DNA from: Liriodendron chinense
Taxonomy: Eukaryota > Streptophyta > Magnoliopsida > Magnoliales > Magnoliaceae
Assembly (NCBI GenBank): GCA_003013855.2
Contig: ML058449.1
Span: 1,860,001 to 1,924,000, forward strand
Direction: 5' to 3'
Length of the DNA stretch: 64,000 bases
Notes under the pieces: model-generated
What the model saw: the letters and a program-made list of their open reading frames with translations, nothing else
Databases searched by the model: none
Told to the model about the DNA's origin: nothing
Program-made: the position numbers and the translations under genes
Shown: one piece after another, positions 29,770-43,030 of the stretch
How the letters are laid out: each line of letters opens with the position of its first letter
How positions within the stretch are numbered: position 1 is the first letter of the stretch

Positions 29770-31880
29770 TGTAATAGAGGTGAAAGTAATCTCAGTCGAG
29801 TTTTAAATATAAATGAATGTAAAAACAGACCACGTTAACCTCATATGGAAGAAATTGCTAAAACATTCAATGAAAGAAACTCATGTCACCTCCAATCTCA
29901 TAAGCAAAAAAATTCTAAAATAAAATCTGGATAATATATTAATATTTCCTTTTTTCATATCGAAAGCATTTGAATAATAGTGTTGCAAACAAATCAATTC
30001 AACCATGTCCAATGAATCATTTGTTAGGACCTGCCCCACTTCTAAGTAGAATGAAGTGATTAAAAAAAAAAAAGCATAAACACAAGTACTTATAAGGTTG
30101 TGTGCATATATGAGGAGATTATATGATTAAAAAGGAAGAAACACTCATCAGACAGGTGCAATCATCAGGTGGCCCACAGAAGCTCGTTGGATGTGAACAG
30201 TCGGGAAATTTGTTTAAACTGTCCACCCTTTATGTGATGGGGTGGCCTACCTGATGGTGTGATCATGCTCTGTACGCTTGCAGCCCTGCCACGTGTCGTA
30301 CTTATAAAGGTGGGTGGGAGGTTAGTAAACCTTGACTATGTAAACCTTACCGAAGAATCCCTTATAACCACTTTGTTCGGTTGTAGGTTCCAACCCTCCC
30401 TTTCCTCCAGTTGACCGATGACGTTAGCTCGAAGCCAAGCCATGGTAAATTGTGTGGGGACCACATTGATGTTTGAGTTCCATCCAACCCATCCATTAAC
30501 TGAGGTCCCAATGTAAGTACTACATTCCCAAAATGAGGTCCGATCTATAACTCAGGTGGGTACCACCAAAGGGTAAGCTACAGAGACTTACTAATGAAAT
30601 GTGGGGTCCTTATGTTATGGATATACCATCCAACCCAACCAACAGGTGTGTGTCACCATGATTGATGTACACACCGAAATGAAAAACATTCCAAAAATTA
30701 CATCAGCCACAACAAGTGAATATATTGGTTATGGTAGTGACTGTATTTTCTCTATATGGTGTGTCCCACCTGATTTTGTAATAGGGGTGAGTCTTGGGAT
30801 GTACGGCTCCGACGTGGACTCTCACTCGTTGAACAGTTTGGATTTTACGTACACTTCATGGGTAAACTCTGTTGAGCCCACTGTGAATGTATGTGGTTTT
30901 TCCACGCCGGACATCTGTTTTTCTAGCCCATTGTACAGTTGAGCCCAAAATTGAAGCATTTCCAAAGTTCAATTGGACCACACCACAGTCTTGATTAGTC
31001 CCACAGTAATGTTTATTTGTCATCCTGCCTGTTCATCAGATCACACACACATAGATGAAGGGGAACACTAATATTAGCTTGATCCAAAACTTATGCAGCC
31101 CTCGAGATTTTTTCAAGGGTAGACCTTTAATTCACACTCTTTCATGTGGTGTGGTCCACCTACTTTTTGGATATGCTTCAATTTTTAGCTCAAGCCCTCA
31201 AATTATGTGGTGAAATGGATGGACAGAGTGGATAAAATACATAAATCCCGATGGTCCACCTGAATTTTGGATCTGCCACATGTGAGGCCGGGGTTATGTC
31301 CTAAACTGAACTGGCGCCACACATCACGGTGGGCCTCACAGACAGAGGTTACTGGCAACATACGAGGGTATTGAAATAGCATTCTTGGGGACTTCAGCTT
31401 TTGACCGTGGGTCATCTCCCAATGATCCATGTCTACGTGGCCTAATAGATAGGTTGGATGGAGAATAAACATTACAATGGGCCCCAGGAAGTTTTTAATG
31501 CTGGGCGTTAAATCCTACTGTTCCTATGGTGTGGTCCACCTTCATTTTCCATCAGCTTCATTTGTTGGAATCATGACCCAAACATGATCTAGACAAAAGG
31601 ATGGACGGCATGGATGTACAACAAATACATGTTGGTGGGCCCCACGGTCTGCGACTGACTCACAAAGCTGTTACGCCAGACTCACGTAATCCACTCCCCT
31701 GGCCCCTCAAATAAATGGGTTCATGGTTAGGCAATCCAGACCGTTGATCTCATACCCGATTGGCTATTCACCCCAACACCATCTACGATATGGGTCACAT
31801 AGCTGCGTGGGCCCCGATAGTTACAAATACATCTGATTTTTTAAACATATTTGGACCAACGGTTAGAATGGAGAAGACTT
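29770..31880. repeat. intron-like interval of the Harbinger element filled with family A/B repeats
   Basis: 29770-30150 is AT-rich noncoding. Family A-type pieces recur from about 30160 to 31880 (GATGTTTGAGTTCCATCC, CCACACCACAGTC, TACATGTTGGTGGGCCCC). At the far end a leader exon stops at a donor-like AGCAG|GTAAGT at about 31880, which would make the interval one long 5' intron. No ORF looks coding. Confidence 0.5.
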
Positions 31881-32392
31881 ACCTGCTCTGTATCAATGGC
31901 ACACCCGTTTGACGTTGTTCTCCACCTCTACCGGTGAAATCAATCAAGCCCTACAAAAGCACACAGAGGAATCATCAATGAGATGAAGAAGAAAGAACTA
32001 TTGGTGCATCGGATAAATCAGATTGACGATCGTGATGAGAAAATTTCACCTGATGAACATCTCACAGAAGATAAAAAAACGTTGGGCCTGGTTGGGTGGA
32101 GGTTATTCTCTCCAATGTGATTCGGCACTGTATATAGAAGAATTGAAAGAGCACTGAATTGTGTAGTCATTGAGACTACCAATGCTGTGAAAGACGTTTG
32201 AGAGAGGCGCCAGCGGACGGTCATTTCCCTCTTCATTTCACTACAAGAGGAGTTAGATTTCATGGGATTTGCTGCCCGGTTTCCAAGGCATATTTGCTGG
32301 TAAAATCTTTGAAAATCAAACAGTGGATTTTTGTCATCATTATTTTCTGAATTCTTAAATGACAGTAATAAGAAAAAACAAACAGGCCCTAA

Positions 32393-33505
32393 AGGAAAAG
32401 ATGGGTAGGGAAATTCCTACCGTTGAAACCTCCCTGAATCCAAGACTCAAATGGGCTGCACTAAAGGAAAAGATGGGTAGGGAAATTCCTACTGTTGAAA
32501 CCTCCTTGGATCCATAATGATATTTATATGCTATCCATACCGTTCATAATGTCATTCCTACTGGGATGAAGTCAAAGCTCAAATATTAGCCTGATTCAAA
32601 ACCTTTGTGGCCCCACGAATATTAATTGTTGGTGGCATACAATCCTCATGTTTTATGCCCACTTGAGTCTTGGATCTAGGTCATTTTCAGTCTCACGTCC
32701 TAAAATGAGCTCATAAAAAAGATTGACGAGGTGGATTTCTCACAAATATCATGATGAGGCCACCTACATTCCGTGTGGGAACTTCCTGCTAAAGGCTTTA
32801 AGGGCCCGTTGGTTGGCATTGGAAACCTGCTCCCAGCTTAAAATCTAGAATCCAACAAAATATAATTTTAACTGGTGTGTTTGGGGCAAATTCCAGCCAA
32901 ACAGGATTCCATCTAGAAACCTAAATTGGCTAGAATCAGGATTAGTAGAAACAATCACACCGTTTCTACTAAATGGAAAAGAGGTAGAAGCACCATCATT
33001 CAATTTTTAGAATGATACCCCTAGGGTGGGCCCTACCGCGATGTATGCATTATATATCCATGCAGTCCATCCATTTTGAGAACTCAATTAAGGCCATTGA
33101 ACAAAAAATGAGGCAGATCTAAATCTCAAGTGGACCACACCACGTGAAAACAATGTTAATTGAACGTCCACCATTAAAAACTTCTTAGGGCCCACTATAA
33201 TGTTTATTTGCCATCTGACCCGACCATTTATCTTGCGGGACTACTATAGGATTGGGTCAAGATCTTAGGCGGATCCGAAGCCCAAGTGGGGCATGCCGCA
33301 AGCAACAGTTGGATTACCCAGTTTTCAACCAAGCAAAATATGGATTACACCATTTTCAACGAAATAAAAAGTTCCAATGGAATCTAGGTTTCCAATCCAG
33401 CTTTATGCAATTTTGAATTCCAACACCAGAATCTACTTTTCTCTAGAATCTGGATTATGCAACCAAACAAAACAGGCCCTATTAGCAGAAATCCGCATCC
33501 CTCTG
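32393..33505. repeat. family C repeat interrupted by a MITE
   Basis: Family C text from 32393 carries two near-tandem copies of AAAGGAAAAGATGGGTAGGG. It continues to CTTCCTGCTAAAGGCTTTA at 32800, then resumes at 33482 with TTAGCAGAAATCCGCATCC. The gap is the element 32801-33481. Confidence 0.7.
32801..33481. mobile_element. Harbinger-like MITE inserted in a family C repeat (TTA TSD)
   Basis: The ends AGGGCCCGTTGGTTGG and, reverse-complemented, TAGGGCCTGTTTTGTTTGG are flanked by TTA at 32798-32800 and 33482-33484. Removing the insert restores the family C phrase GGCTTTAGCAGAAATCCGC. A family A left half (33023-33250) is nested inside. No transposase. Confidence 0.72.
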
Positions 33506-33507
33506 GC

Positions 33508-34005
33508 GTTGACACGGATTCCTGCTATTCGCAGGAACTTTAGGAAGTTAGGTGGGGCCCACCGTGATGTTTATGGGAAATCCACTCTGTCTATTCAGCT
33601 TTCAAACCATTTTATGACATGGGCCCAAAAATACAAATAAAAAAACTCAAGTGGGCTGTGGGTAGGTAAATGCATATCTTTAAAACCTACTTGGGTCCAC
33701 TGTGTTGTTTATATGCCATCCATACCATTCTTCTTAAGGTCATTCCTTCTATGATAAATTGGAAACACAAAAATTAGCCTAACCCAAAGCTTATGCAGCC
33801 CCATGAATGTTTCAACAGTGGACGTTAAATTCACTATCGTGCGGCCCACTTGAGTTTTGGATTTGCATAATTTGTTTTGCACACATCCTAAAATAATATG
33901 GAAAACAGATGGATGGGGTGGATTTCTCACAAACATCAAGGTGGCCCCATCTAGCTTTTAGTGCAGGAACTTCCTACTAAATGCCTTCCCACGAAATCTG
34001 TGTCC
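33508..34005. repeat. family C repeat, near-complete copy
   Basis: It starts GACACGGATTCCTGCTATTC and ends CTTCCCACGAAATCTGTGTC. Internal GGTGGGGCCCACCGTGATGT and AAACATCAAGGTGGCCCCA arms face each other. Confidence 0.65.
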
Positions 34006-34390
34006 CTCTTCCGTGCGGTGACATGGCAAAGTTATGTGGCACCCATCATGATGTATGTGTTACATCAACACTATCCATCTACGTTGCCAGATTATTTTAG
34101 GGCATGAGCCCAAAAATGAGGTGGATCCACATTTTAGGGCATGAGCTCAAAGATCAAGTGGACCACACAACAGAAAGAAAGCAGTGGGGACAATGATTAA
34201 CCATTGAAAACTTCCTAGGGCCTACCATGGTGTTTATTTGTCATCTACTGCTTGTACTTACGCCACACTAACCTGATAAAGGGAAAACACCTCATCCAAA
34301 ACTTGTTTGGCCCCAAAATGTTTTTTCAATGGCAGGCGTTCAATCCTAATTGCTTTTTGTAGTGGTCCTCCACTTGAGCTTTTGTCTGCT

Positions 34391-35693
34391 TGTTGAGCCT
34401 CCAATTTATACATTTGCTGACCCATTACATCATATTATATGCATGGTTTTCATGTTTAAAAACTAATCTAATACATGTTTTTGTGATTGTAGGAATGAGA
34501 GGGAGATTTCACCAATTCATGGTTAAAAGAGTCACTTTATTTACATTGAAGATCAAAAAACTAAGTGTCAAAGGATGAAAGAAAGAAGCAAGAGAGATAT
34601 GGAAGAAGAAGGAAGAACTTTAACACTCTTCATTGAAGACCGGTCGTCCGATCGGTCTGTAACTCAACAGAGACCCACATTGCTGTACATATCACTGGAC
34701 CAAGACAGACCGGTCATCAGACCGGTCGAGCACTCAACAAAGAGGGGGAGAAAATTCCAAAATATCACTGGACTGATTTTTACATTTTATGACTGTCGGC
34801 TGCATAACAGAGCTTATCCTACAAGCTCCGATTTTCTCTGCGCAACTCCGTGATTTCTTACCCAATCTGGAATCTTCCGCAATATTCTATAAAAGGGCAC
34901 CTAGGGCTTCGTCTAAAATCATCCTAAAAGAGATTGAAGGTCATGGGAAGTGAAGGAGAGCACCGTGAAACGTCCACAACTCCGTTGATTCCGATTTTTC
35001 TAGTTTTTCATGCTTTTATTTAGTTTTTCTTTTCGATTCTAGTTGTCGTATGACAATGCTCAGCTAGAACCTCTCAGCTATGGCTAAAAGGTGAAGCTTG
35101 TAGCCAATTTCATGTTTAATTCAGTTTTATTCAAGTACGTTCACTTTAAGTTTGGATTTTGAATGTTCTAATTCAAATAAAGTTGATATTTTTAGAAGTT
35201 TTATGAGAGTTCATGTGCTCCGGACATGGATTCCTTGCAATTGTCTGAGATTATCATATTTAGCTTGATTAGATTCGAATTATGGTAACCCTTGAACATG
35301 TCATAGTCCATAGGCATGGCTGCTACTCCGAAGGCTATGATTTTGAATGCTATGTGATTGAATAGGACTAGAACTTGGAAGTTCAACTTAAGTGGGATTG
35401 AATGTGCTCCAATGCTTTATCTTTCAACTAGATGAGAGATAAAACTTCAAATCTAGTTGTGTTTTATGCTTGGATTGATTGGATTGACGTGGGATTACTA
35501 CAAGTGGATCCTTGAAAGCCTTAGTTTCCCTTAAATTACTGAGTTTTCTAAATTACTGTTTTAAAAACTCCAAATTGTCCTAATTCAAGTTGCTGGAATA
35601 GTTTAAAATTGGTTTTCTAATTCCCTGTGGATCGACCTTGGTCTTACCGAGATTATTACTACATCGCAGCCTTACACTTGAGGCGAGCGAACA
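34391..35693 (+). mobile_element. solo LTR of the Athila-like family (about 1303 bp)
   Basis: It starts TGTTGAGCCTCC and ends GGCGAGCGAACA. It aligns along its length with the LTRs at 35773 and 48368. CTGCT (34386-34390) and CTACT (35694-35698) flank it, a one-mismatch TSD. No internal region follows, so it is probably the product of LTR-LTR recombination. It carries GACCGGTCGTCCGATCGGTC-type palindromes at 34638-34729 and TATAAAAG at 34889. Confidence 0.85.
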
Positions 35694-35772
35694 CTACTTC
35701 TTGAGCTTATGCCCTAAAATGATGTCTCGAAATGGATGGACAGTGTCGATATAACACATACATCATGGTGGG

Positions 35773-36903
35773 TGTTAAGCCTCCAATTTATTCATGATCT
35801 AGCCCATTACATCACATTATATGCATGGTTCGCATGTTTAAATGACCCATCTAATACGTAATTTGCTATTGTAGGAGCGAGATGGAGATTTCACCAATTT
35901 AAGGCAAAAAAGGTCACTGAAGGTACATTGAAGATTAACGAACCAAGTGCGAAAGAATGAAAGAAAGAGGCAAGGGAGAAAGAGAAAGAATGAAGGAAGA
36001 AGTGCAATATTCTGCACTGAAGACCGGTCGTTCGACCAGTCTGCCAAAGCACAGGACTGGTCGTCCGACCAGTCTGCAACTCAACGGAGACCTCTCTATT
36101 GCTACATTCTTCACTGGGCCAAGCTAGACCGGTCGACCAGCACTCATACCGATCGTCCGACTGGTCGTACACTCAATAGAGAGGGGTCAAAAAGTTTAAA
36201 AACTCACTGGACTGTTTTTGCCATTTACGACCGGTCGTCCAGGAGCTCAGACCGGTCGTCCGACTAGTCATCTGCGAAACAAAGCTTGTCCTACAAGCTC
36301 CGATTTTCTCTACACAGTCTGGGATTTCTTCCGCTATTCGGAACCTTCCGCACTATTCTATAAAAGGGGACCTAGAGCTTCATCTAAAGGCATCCTAGAA
36401 GAGATTGGAGGTCGTGAGAAGTGAAGGAGAGCAACGTGGAGCGTCCACAATTCCGTCGATTCCGGTTTTTCTAGTTTTTATGTCTTTTTCATTGAGATCT
36501 AGTTGTAGTATGACAATGCTCGGCTAGAATCTCTCAGCTAGGGCTGAGAGGTAAAACTTGTAGCTAATTTCATATTTAATTCAGTTTAATTCAAGTATTT
36601 TCATTTTAAGTTTGAATTTTGAATGTTCTAGTTCATATAAAGTTGATATTTTTAGAAGTTTTATGAGAGTTCATGTGCTCCGGACATGGATTCCTTGCAA
36701 TTCTCTGAGATTATCATATTTTGCTTGATTAAATTCTAATTATGGTAACCCTTGAGCATGCCATAGTCCATAGGCATGACTGTTACTCCGAAGGCTATGA
36801 TTTTGAATGCTACATGATTGAATAAGACTAGAACTTGAAAGTTCAACTTAAGTGGAATTGGATGTGTTTCAATGCTTTATCTTCCAACTAGATGAGAGAT
36901 GGA
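35773..36903 (+). repeat. 5' LTR of the Athila-like element, first part
   Basis: It starts TGTTAAGCCTCCAATTTAT and is interrupted after GATGAGAGATGGA by the insertion at 36904-41195. GACCGGTCG-type palindromes lie at 36022-36271 and TATAAAAG at about 36359. Confidence 0.88.
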
Positions 36904-39900
36904 TGTAATATCTGTGATTTTTTATGATTTTTTATTTAATTTAAAAATCTAGATTAGAATTTATAAAATTAAAATAATAATAATTTAATGTGTATAAGTT
37001 GATAACATGTTTGATGTACGTTTCTCATGGAATAATTGGATAGAAAAGTGGAATTATAAACCATATTCCATGCACATAAACTTCAGTAATTCATTTTAAA
37101 TTATTTATATTATCTGTGGAATTGATCTGAGCCATAGATTGATAGATTAAATCATGTAGAATCCAATAATATAGTCTGATCTACCCAGATCCGATCATAG
37201 ATCTTTCTATCATGGCCATTCATCCTCATTTTAATCACCATGGTCCATTGAGCTGATCAAACCGAGTTTGGTTCCGTTGGAATTATAGAGTATCCTTAGA
37301 AGAATATTTATGACCGTTGAAATTCTCATCGGACTTCGATCAAGCCATTAAAACTTGTCCTAACACCAAACCAGTGGTGAAAGTGAACCCCTGTGATTTA
37401 TTTCAATTGGTGTGTCAGTTAGCTGTGGGATTTTCTCCACACCTTTGTTATAGCATTTTAGCCGTCCATGTGAAATTTCATCACTGGATGATCTTTCGAG
37501 ACCGTTTAATCGAAGAATTACTGCATAGGGCCATGTGGACCACCAAACAAGGTGAAATCACTCATGGGCGACCTTTTTCATATACTTAGGTGACCTATTG
37601 GATTAGATTCCCTCATAAGGTCCTAGATATGTCCATGTAGACCGAGAAGTATAGAAGTCACATTCGTTGTGATGTGCCAATTCAAAATCTAAATTTTAGG
37701 ATATGGTTACGGAGTTTGGTACAGAGAGATTTCTATCTTTGTTGTGAACCGTCCATCTTTATGTATGAATGTCGGTGTGTGTCTAGATTTTGGATATTTT
37801 AGGTTTTCTAAGATGGGCCACGTCCCCATGTTTTCATAATCTTGAACCGAGGTGTATTCACCGTCCATCATATTTTTGATCAATTACTCTTAAACCAGTA
37901 AGAGATTCATCGACCCAACGGTCCATTATTCAATCCATGGACATTCTAACCAATGGTGCGGACCACTTCACACAACACTCAATGGTCATGATTTAGTCGC
38001 ACCTCAAAGTGGTCAAGCTTATCCTTAGAAACTAACTACTTTAAGTTGTGGTGTTTACCACCATTTAGACCATCATTTGTGTCCTTATTAGATTGTGGGT
38101 GTAGACACTACCAAATTCTTCCAAATTCATACCACTTTGTCAGTTTTTCGAGGCCAATGTCATAATGGTCTCAGATTTGTGAAAGGTGGGCTCGATTTTA
38201 AGATGTTACACATCTATTCTAGAGCGTTCATTTAAGCTAACTCTTACATAGATCATATTGTGTCCATCCATCAACCCTTTGACCCGAGAGTTTACCCACT
38301 ACTTGCTGTGTTAATCCTCTGTATGATGGACGTCTTAGATCCAAGAAGGGATCACTAAGTGGACCATCAAAATATTACTTCTATTTTCACCATAAATATT
38401 TATGTTATAAGCTAATGTACTTTATTTAAACTCTCGTAAGAGAGTCCTATTCTACCACTTTTACTTTTTATGATAACATCCCATCACATCTATCACCAAT
38501 AGCTTCAAATCCCTACCATCCATCATCACCATCCATCCATCATCATCATCATATGACCGTCGATTAGGAGGAATGAGGTAGTATTTTGTAGTAGGCCGAA
38601 GATTGATTTTCTTTGTTATTTTCATTTTCAAAATCTCGGATCGGATTGACAATTGGTGAGTCTACGGAAATACTCACTCCACATCATAGTTTGAATTTGC
38701 GCATTTGTGTTTTGTTTAGTAGATTAATTATGTTACTTTCATTAAATCTATGCCATTCATCATGTATTATAGTTTACGTTTGCTTGTGGGCCCAGATTTA
38801 AAAGGAATCTGATATTTAAGTGGGCCAGGGTGAGAGAAATAGACCCAACCATTAAAAAGGAAATAAAACCACTATCTTTGTTTTATAGTTTTTGATCTAT
38901 GCAAAATCAAATTTATTGGGTGGACTAAAGGCCCGAATAATTTAATGGATGGATTGGATCTCAACCTAGTGGGCCTCACCTTGTGTGGATACACATATAA
39001 AAAAATGATAATAATAATAAAACAATGGACTGCTGGACTAGTCAGCACCCCAAGGACACCGCCAGTCCAGCAGCGTCATGGCTGCTGACGCAAGGGACGG
39101 ACGGGCAGCAGTTCGGGGTCCACATTTGGACCCCACCCTGATGTATTTTCTATATCTACTTCGACCATAGTTTATGTCATCATGCGTTTTGATAGCCCAA
39201 CAAATTTCAGCTTAATCCGAGACCCGAGCGGACTACACCAACTTCTATAAATTTGACTATCTTGCTGAATTTTCTGCAATTGTGCAGAAAATTTTGAATT
39301 TATCTTTCATGGACAGCGGGTAATCCGTGGGCCCCACTCTAAGCTTTCTGTCAAATCTATACCACTCACTTGTTACATTACTATGTCAGGAGGCTAGAAA
39401 TTAAATTTCAGAGGGTTTCGATAACCGAGTGGGCCACACCGTCTCAAATAGTGGACAATGTAATACAATATAAATCTGAAGGTGAGCAGATTTTAAAGTA
39501 GGGACAACGGATACTTATGGGCCCCACATGTGAACTTTTGGATAAATCCACCTCGTCCACACTGTTTGTTGGGTTGTGTGGGATTCACCATAAAAATATG
39601 GGCCAGAACGGGGTTCCAGGTGGCCCACACCATTTGAAATAATGAGACTGACACCTTGAAAAATAACAGAATCTTAATTTGATTGGACTCCAACTTTTGG
39701 GTCCCATTGAGGAATATTTTGCCCAATCTAAGCCGTCTAATGCTTAGACCAGCAAGTCTTAAAACTGTAAAATAAATTTGGTACACACCAGACCTCCCAA
39801 ACAGTCAGATTAAACGAAATTGTGGGGACAACACCTGTCCATTTTCTTTAAATATATGGTTATAGTTTAGTTTAAAATTCTTAAACCCCTCAAAATGCTT

Positions 39901-41195
39901 TGTTTCATAATGTGGATGCATTCTTGCCATCTTGATATATATGCACTTGATTTGTTTCTTAAATAGTTATGCTGTATGATTCATTAAATTGTATTAAGAT
40001 GTAATAAATTCTCATTATCACATGTTCATGTTTATATGATCACACATGATGGACCCATGCATAGAGCGGTTTATAGTGAGGTTAAGTCCACGGAATTAAA
40101 TCAGAGTAGGGGTATGTAAATGGTTCTTAACCATGACTATCCAAGTACGATTAAGCATGGTCGGTGTGTATGGGTGTGGTCAAGTTTGTGTGGGATGGAT
40201 ATGGGTGTGGTTATGGAACACCTATGTATGGATACATCATTGGATGGACTCGAATATGGGAAACCATCAAGTGTGGTATGTTTTTCCGTCGAGAATGCGT
40301 CCCGTGTTAGGATCGGATCGTACCCGTGTCAGGATCGGGGCAATTGTTTTCTCATTGAGAATGCGACCCGTGTCAGGATCGGGCGTACCGTGTCAGGATC
40401 GGAGCAATTGCGTCTCGTCAGGAATGCGACCCGTGTCAGGATCGGGCGTACCGTGTCAGGATCGGAATGTACCTCACTTGTCTGGTTGTGATTGGTTGTG
40501 ATACTATTTTTCAGGCGTAACCTCGTATGGCTGATTTACTTGTGTGAAACCTGACTAAAGACCTTGTATTAAAGGCCACGTATATGGTTGATTTATGCGT
40601 GCTGCATGGAAATTCATTATGGGATGTGTGTTTAATGTTAATGAATGTGTCATTGTGGGGTAAAAAATGTGAGCATGGCATTCTACAATTTACAAACTGA
40701 ATAGTTATGTTTTGATTCTTTTTATCTGTTTACTTGGATGCGTGATTCATATTATGGAGTGGAGTAAGTACTCCTACTCGCTGGGCATTGTTTTGCTTAC
40801 CCTTCTTAGGGAACTGTAGGTTCAAGAGGTGACATGGAATCTTTCGAGGACAAGGCACAAGTTGAGGACATAGTGAAAATCCAGGAGGAGGAGAACGCCA
40901 ACTCTAATGAAGACGTTTTTATTTATTTTTAGATATTTTATTTAGTTTTAAGTTAATAGAATCGTAGATGAGTATATCAGTGTCATGTTTGTGAATTATG
41001 AACATTTATAATTTATTTTATGATGTAAGTTGGAATAAGAGTATGGATATGGTTTAGTAGAAAAATAATAAGCAAAAAAAAAATGCTTTAAAAAAATTTC
41101 TACTATTATTTGTATTCCTGTAATTATTACCTTAGTAGCGCTAAAAAATTTATGCCCGAGTGGTATATTCGGGCGTTGAATTTTGGGGCGTTACA
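36904..41195. mobile_element. 4.29 kb TG...CA insertion, probably a very long solo LTR
   Basis: It starts TGTAATATCTGTG and ends GGGGCGTTACA. It is flanked by ATGGA (36899-36903) and ATAGA (41196-41200), and removal restores the surrounding LTR. No gag/pol motifs, PBS or internal LTR pair were found. It contains a GTGTCAGGATCGG minisatellite (40280-40470) and a GAGTAAGTACTCCTACTCGC block near 40765. LTRs of 4-5 kb are known in Ogre/Tat-type gypsy elements, which makes a solo LTR the leading explanation. Confidence 0.6.
40280..40470. repeat. GTGTCAGGATCGG minisatellite
   Basis: The core CCGTGT(C/T)AGGATCGG recurs six or seven times. It alternates with GGCGTA, GGAGCAATTG and AATGCGACC spacers and forms a higher-order unit of about 70 bp. 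Overlapping ORFs in two frames are artefacts of the repeat. Confidence 0.85.
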
Positions 41196-41468
41196 ATAGA
41201 ACTTCAAATCTAGTTGTGTTTTATGCTTGGATTGATTGGATTAACATGGGATTGCTACAAGTGGATCCTTGAAAGCCTTAGTTCCTTTAAATTACTGATT
41301 TTTCTTAAGTTACTATTTTAAGTTAGATTTCTTAATTGAATCTCTAAATTGTTTCAATCCTAGTTGCTGGAATAGTTTAGAATTTGTTTTCTAATTCTCT
41401 ATGGATCGACCTCGGTCTTACCGAGAATTATTACTACATCGCAGCCTTACACTTGAGGCAAGCAAACA
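41196..41468 (+). repeat. 5' LTR of the Athila-like element, second part
   Basis: It resumes at ATAGAACTTCAAATCTAG and ends GAGGCAAGCAAACA, followed by the PBS region. It matches 49475-49747 in the 3' LTR. Confidence 0.9.
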
Positions 41469-41824
41469 AGTTTTTGGTGCTGTTGTCGGGGAATTTAGAT
41501 AACGGTTCTAGATTGTTTTAGTGGCTATAGAAGTAGAAGTAGATAGGTTTTTTCTGATTTCCTAGGACTAACAAGTTGTTTTATTTTATAGGAATTTTTC
41601 TCTAGTTCAAGCAAATCGGGTAATATCATTCTAACTTAGAGCTTTTTACAGATTTTCCAATTTTTAAAATTTTGTTAATTTCTTTTTTAGGACTTAGGAT
41701 TAGTTTAGTTCTTAGTTGTGTGGTTTATGTCCCGTTGGGAACGTGACCACACTAATCGTCTCCAATCCGAAGGTGGTCTAATTGGACCATTATCAGTCCA
41801 TAGACGAGTCTGAAAATACTAAGA

Positions 41825-43030
41825 ACATTGTGATAGTTTGGGGAGTATGGATCAAACACCTTTAAGGAATCCTCCCCCCTACTCCAACTACTAATGCAAA
41901 TCAAGAGGGAGTAGGAGAGAATGAGGTACATAATGTTCTTCCAATGAGATCATTATGGGACTACCTATAATCGACCCGTACAACTACACCCTCGTGTGTA
42001 ATCTTACCACCAACCGGGGGAAATATTGATATAAAGCCAGGTGTAATTCAACTTTTACCAAAGTTTCATAGGCTAGACTCTGAAAGCCCATATTTACACT
42101 TAAAGGAATTGAAGAAGTGGTGGCTACTTTGCAATACACTAATGTTTCAGAGGATGCTATAAAACTTAAACTTTTTCCCTTTTCATTGAAAGAAAGAGCC
42201 AAGACTTGGCTTCACTCTCTTAGACCACATTCGATAGGGTCATGGAACGAGATGACCCGAAAATTCTTGAAAAAGCTCTTCCCGGCTCATAAAACAAAGA
42301 CCCTTCGAAGAGCCATAATGAACTTTTCGATTAAAGAGAATGAGTCTTTCTTCTAATGTTGGGAAAGGTTTAAGGACCTCTTGCTTGCCCACATCATGGC
42401 TATGAAAGTTGGCGAATCATAAACTTCTTCAAAGATGGATTAAGTTTCAACATGCGCCAATTCGTAAAGATGATGTGCAATAGCGAGTTTATGAGCAAAA
42501 ATCCGGATGAAGCTTGGAGTAACTTGGACATGTTGGCCGAGAATGCCCAATCATAAGATACTTCGGATAAATCTAGTAATTGCAAGCCTCCTCCACAAAA
42601 GGAAAAAGGAAGCATCTATATTCTTAAATAAGAAGATGATGTGAATGCAAAGATAACTAGCCTCACAAGGAAGATTGAGGCCATGGAACTTAGTAAGAGT
42701 AGAGTTTCAAAGTCCAATGAAGCTATTGAGAACATGTGTGGAATTTGTTCTACTAATATACATGTTACGCAACATTATTTTACAATTCCTGCGTTTCAAG
42801 AGGTGTTACAAGAACACGCAAATGCCACATATGGTTATCAACGGACTTTTAATGAACCGGTGGGTAACACGTATAACTCTACTTGGAAGAACCATCCGGA
42901 TTTCAGTTGGAAGAATAATCCTACGGAAAATCCTACCAACTCTCAAGGAAGGCCACCCATGCAAAACATGGCCCCACCTCAATTCTCAATGGAAGATACT
43001 CTAAGGCGTTTATGCAAAGGCAAACGCAAA
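41825..43030 (+). pseudogene. Athila-like gag remnant
   Basis: The core at 42105-42420 reads GIEEVVATLQYTNVSEDAIK, LKLFPFSLKERAKTWL and WNEMTRKFLKKLFP, a Retrotrans_gag domain. A stop follows ESFF at 42354. A downstream part at 42641-43030 is in another frame. At least four lesions. Gag forms the particle around the RNA. Confidence 0.8.

Larger units (their letters stand above)
25098..32389 (-). mobile_element. PIF/Harbinger DNA transposon with three genes
   Basis: The right terminus, reverse-complemented, is GGGCCTGTTTGTTTTTTC at 32389, with TAA (32390-32392) outside. The best left end is GAATCTGTTTGGCAGC at 25098 preceded by TAA (25095-25097). It shares CTGTTTG but is weak, so the left limit is tentative. 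Inside, all on the minus strand, are an IS5/DDE_Tnp_4 transposase gene (29754-28361), a Myb/SANT-like gene (28068-26890) and a small RNase H1-N-like gene (26294-25866). A leader exon lies at about 31880-32250, with an intron stuffed with MITE repeats. Confidence 0.75.

Noticed and set aside
37317..37589. Host gene of 90 codons
   Set aside because: It lies inside the 4.3 kb TG...CA insertion, is not conserved-looking, and has no recognisable motif.
40120..40501. Two overlapping ORFs of about 120 codons
   Set aside because: Both run through the GTGTCAGGATCGG minisatellite within the 4.3 kb insertion and lack protein character.
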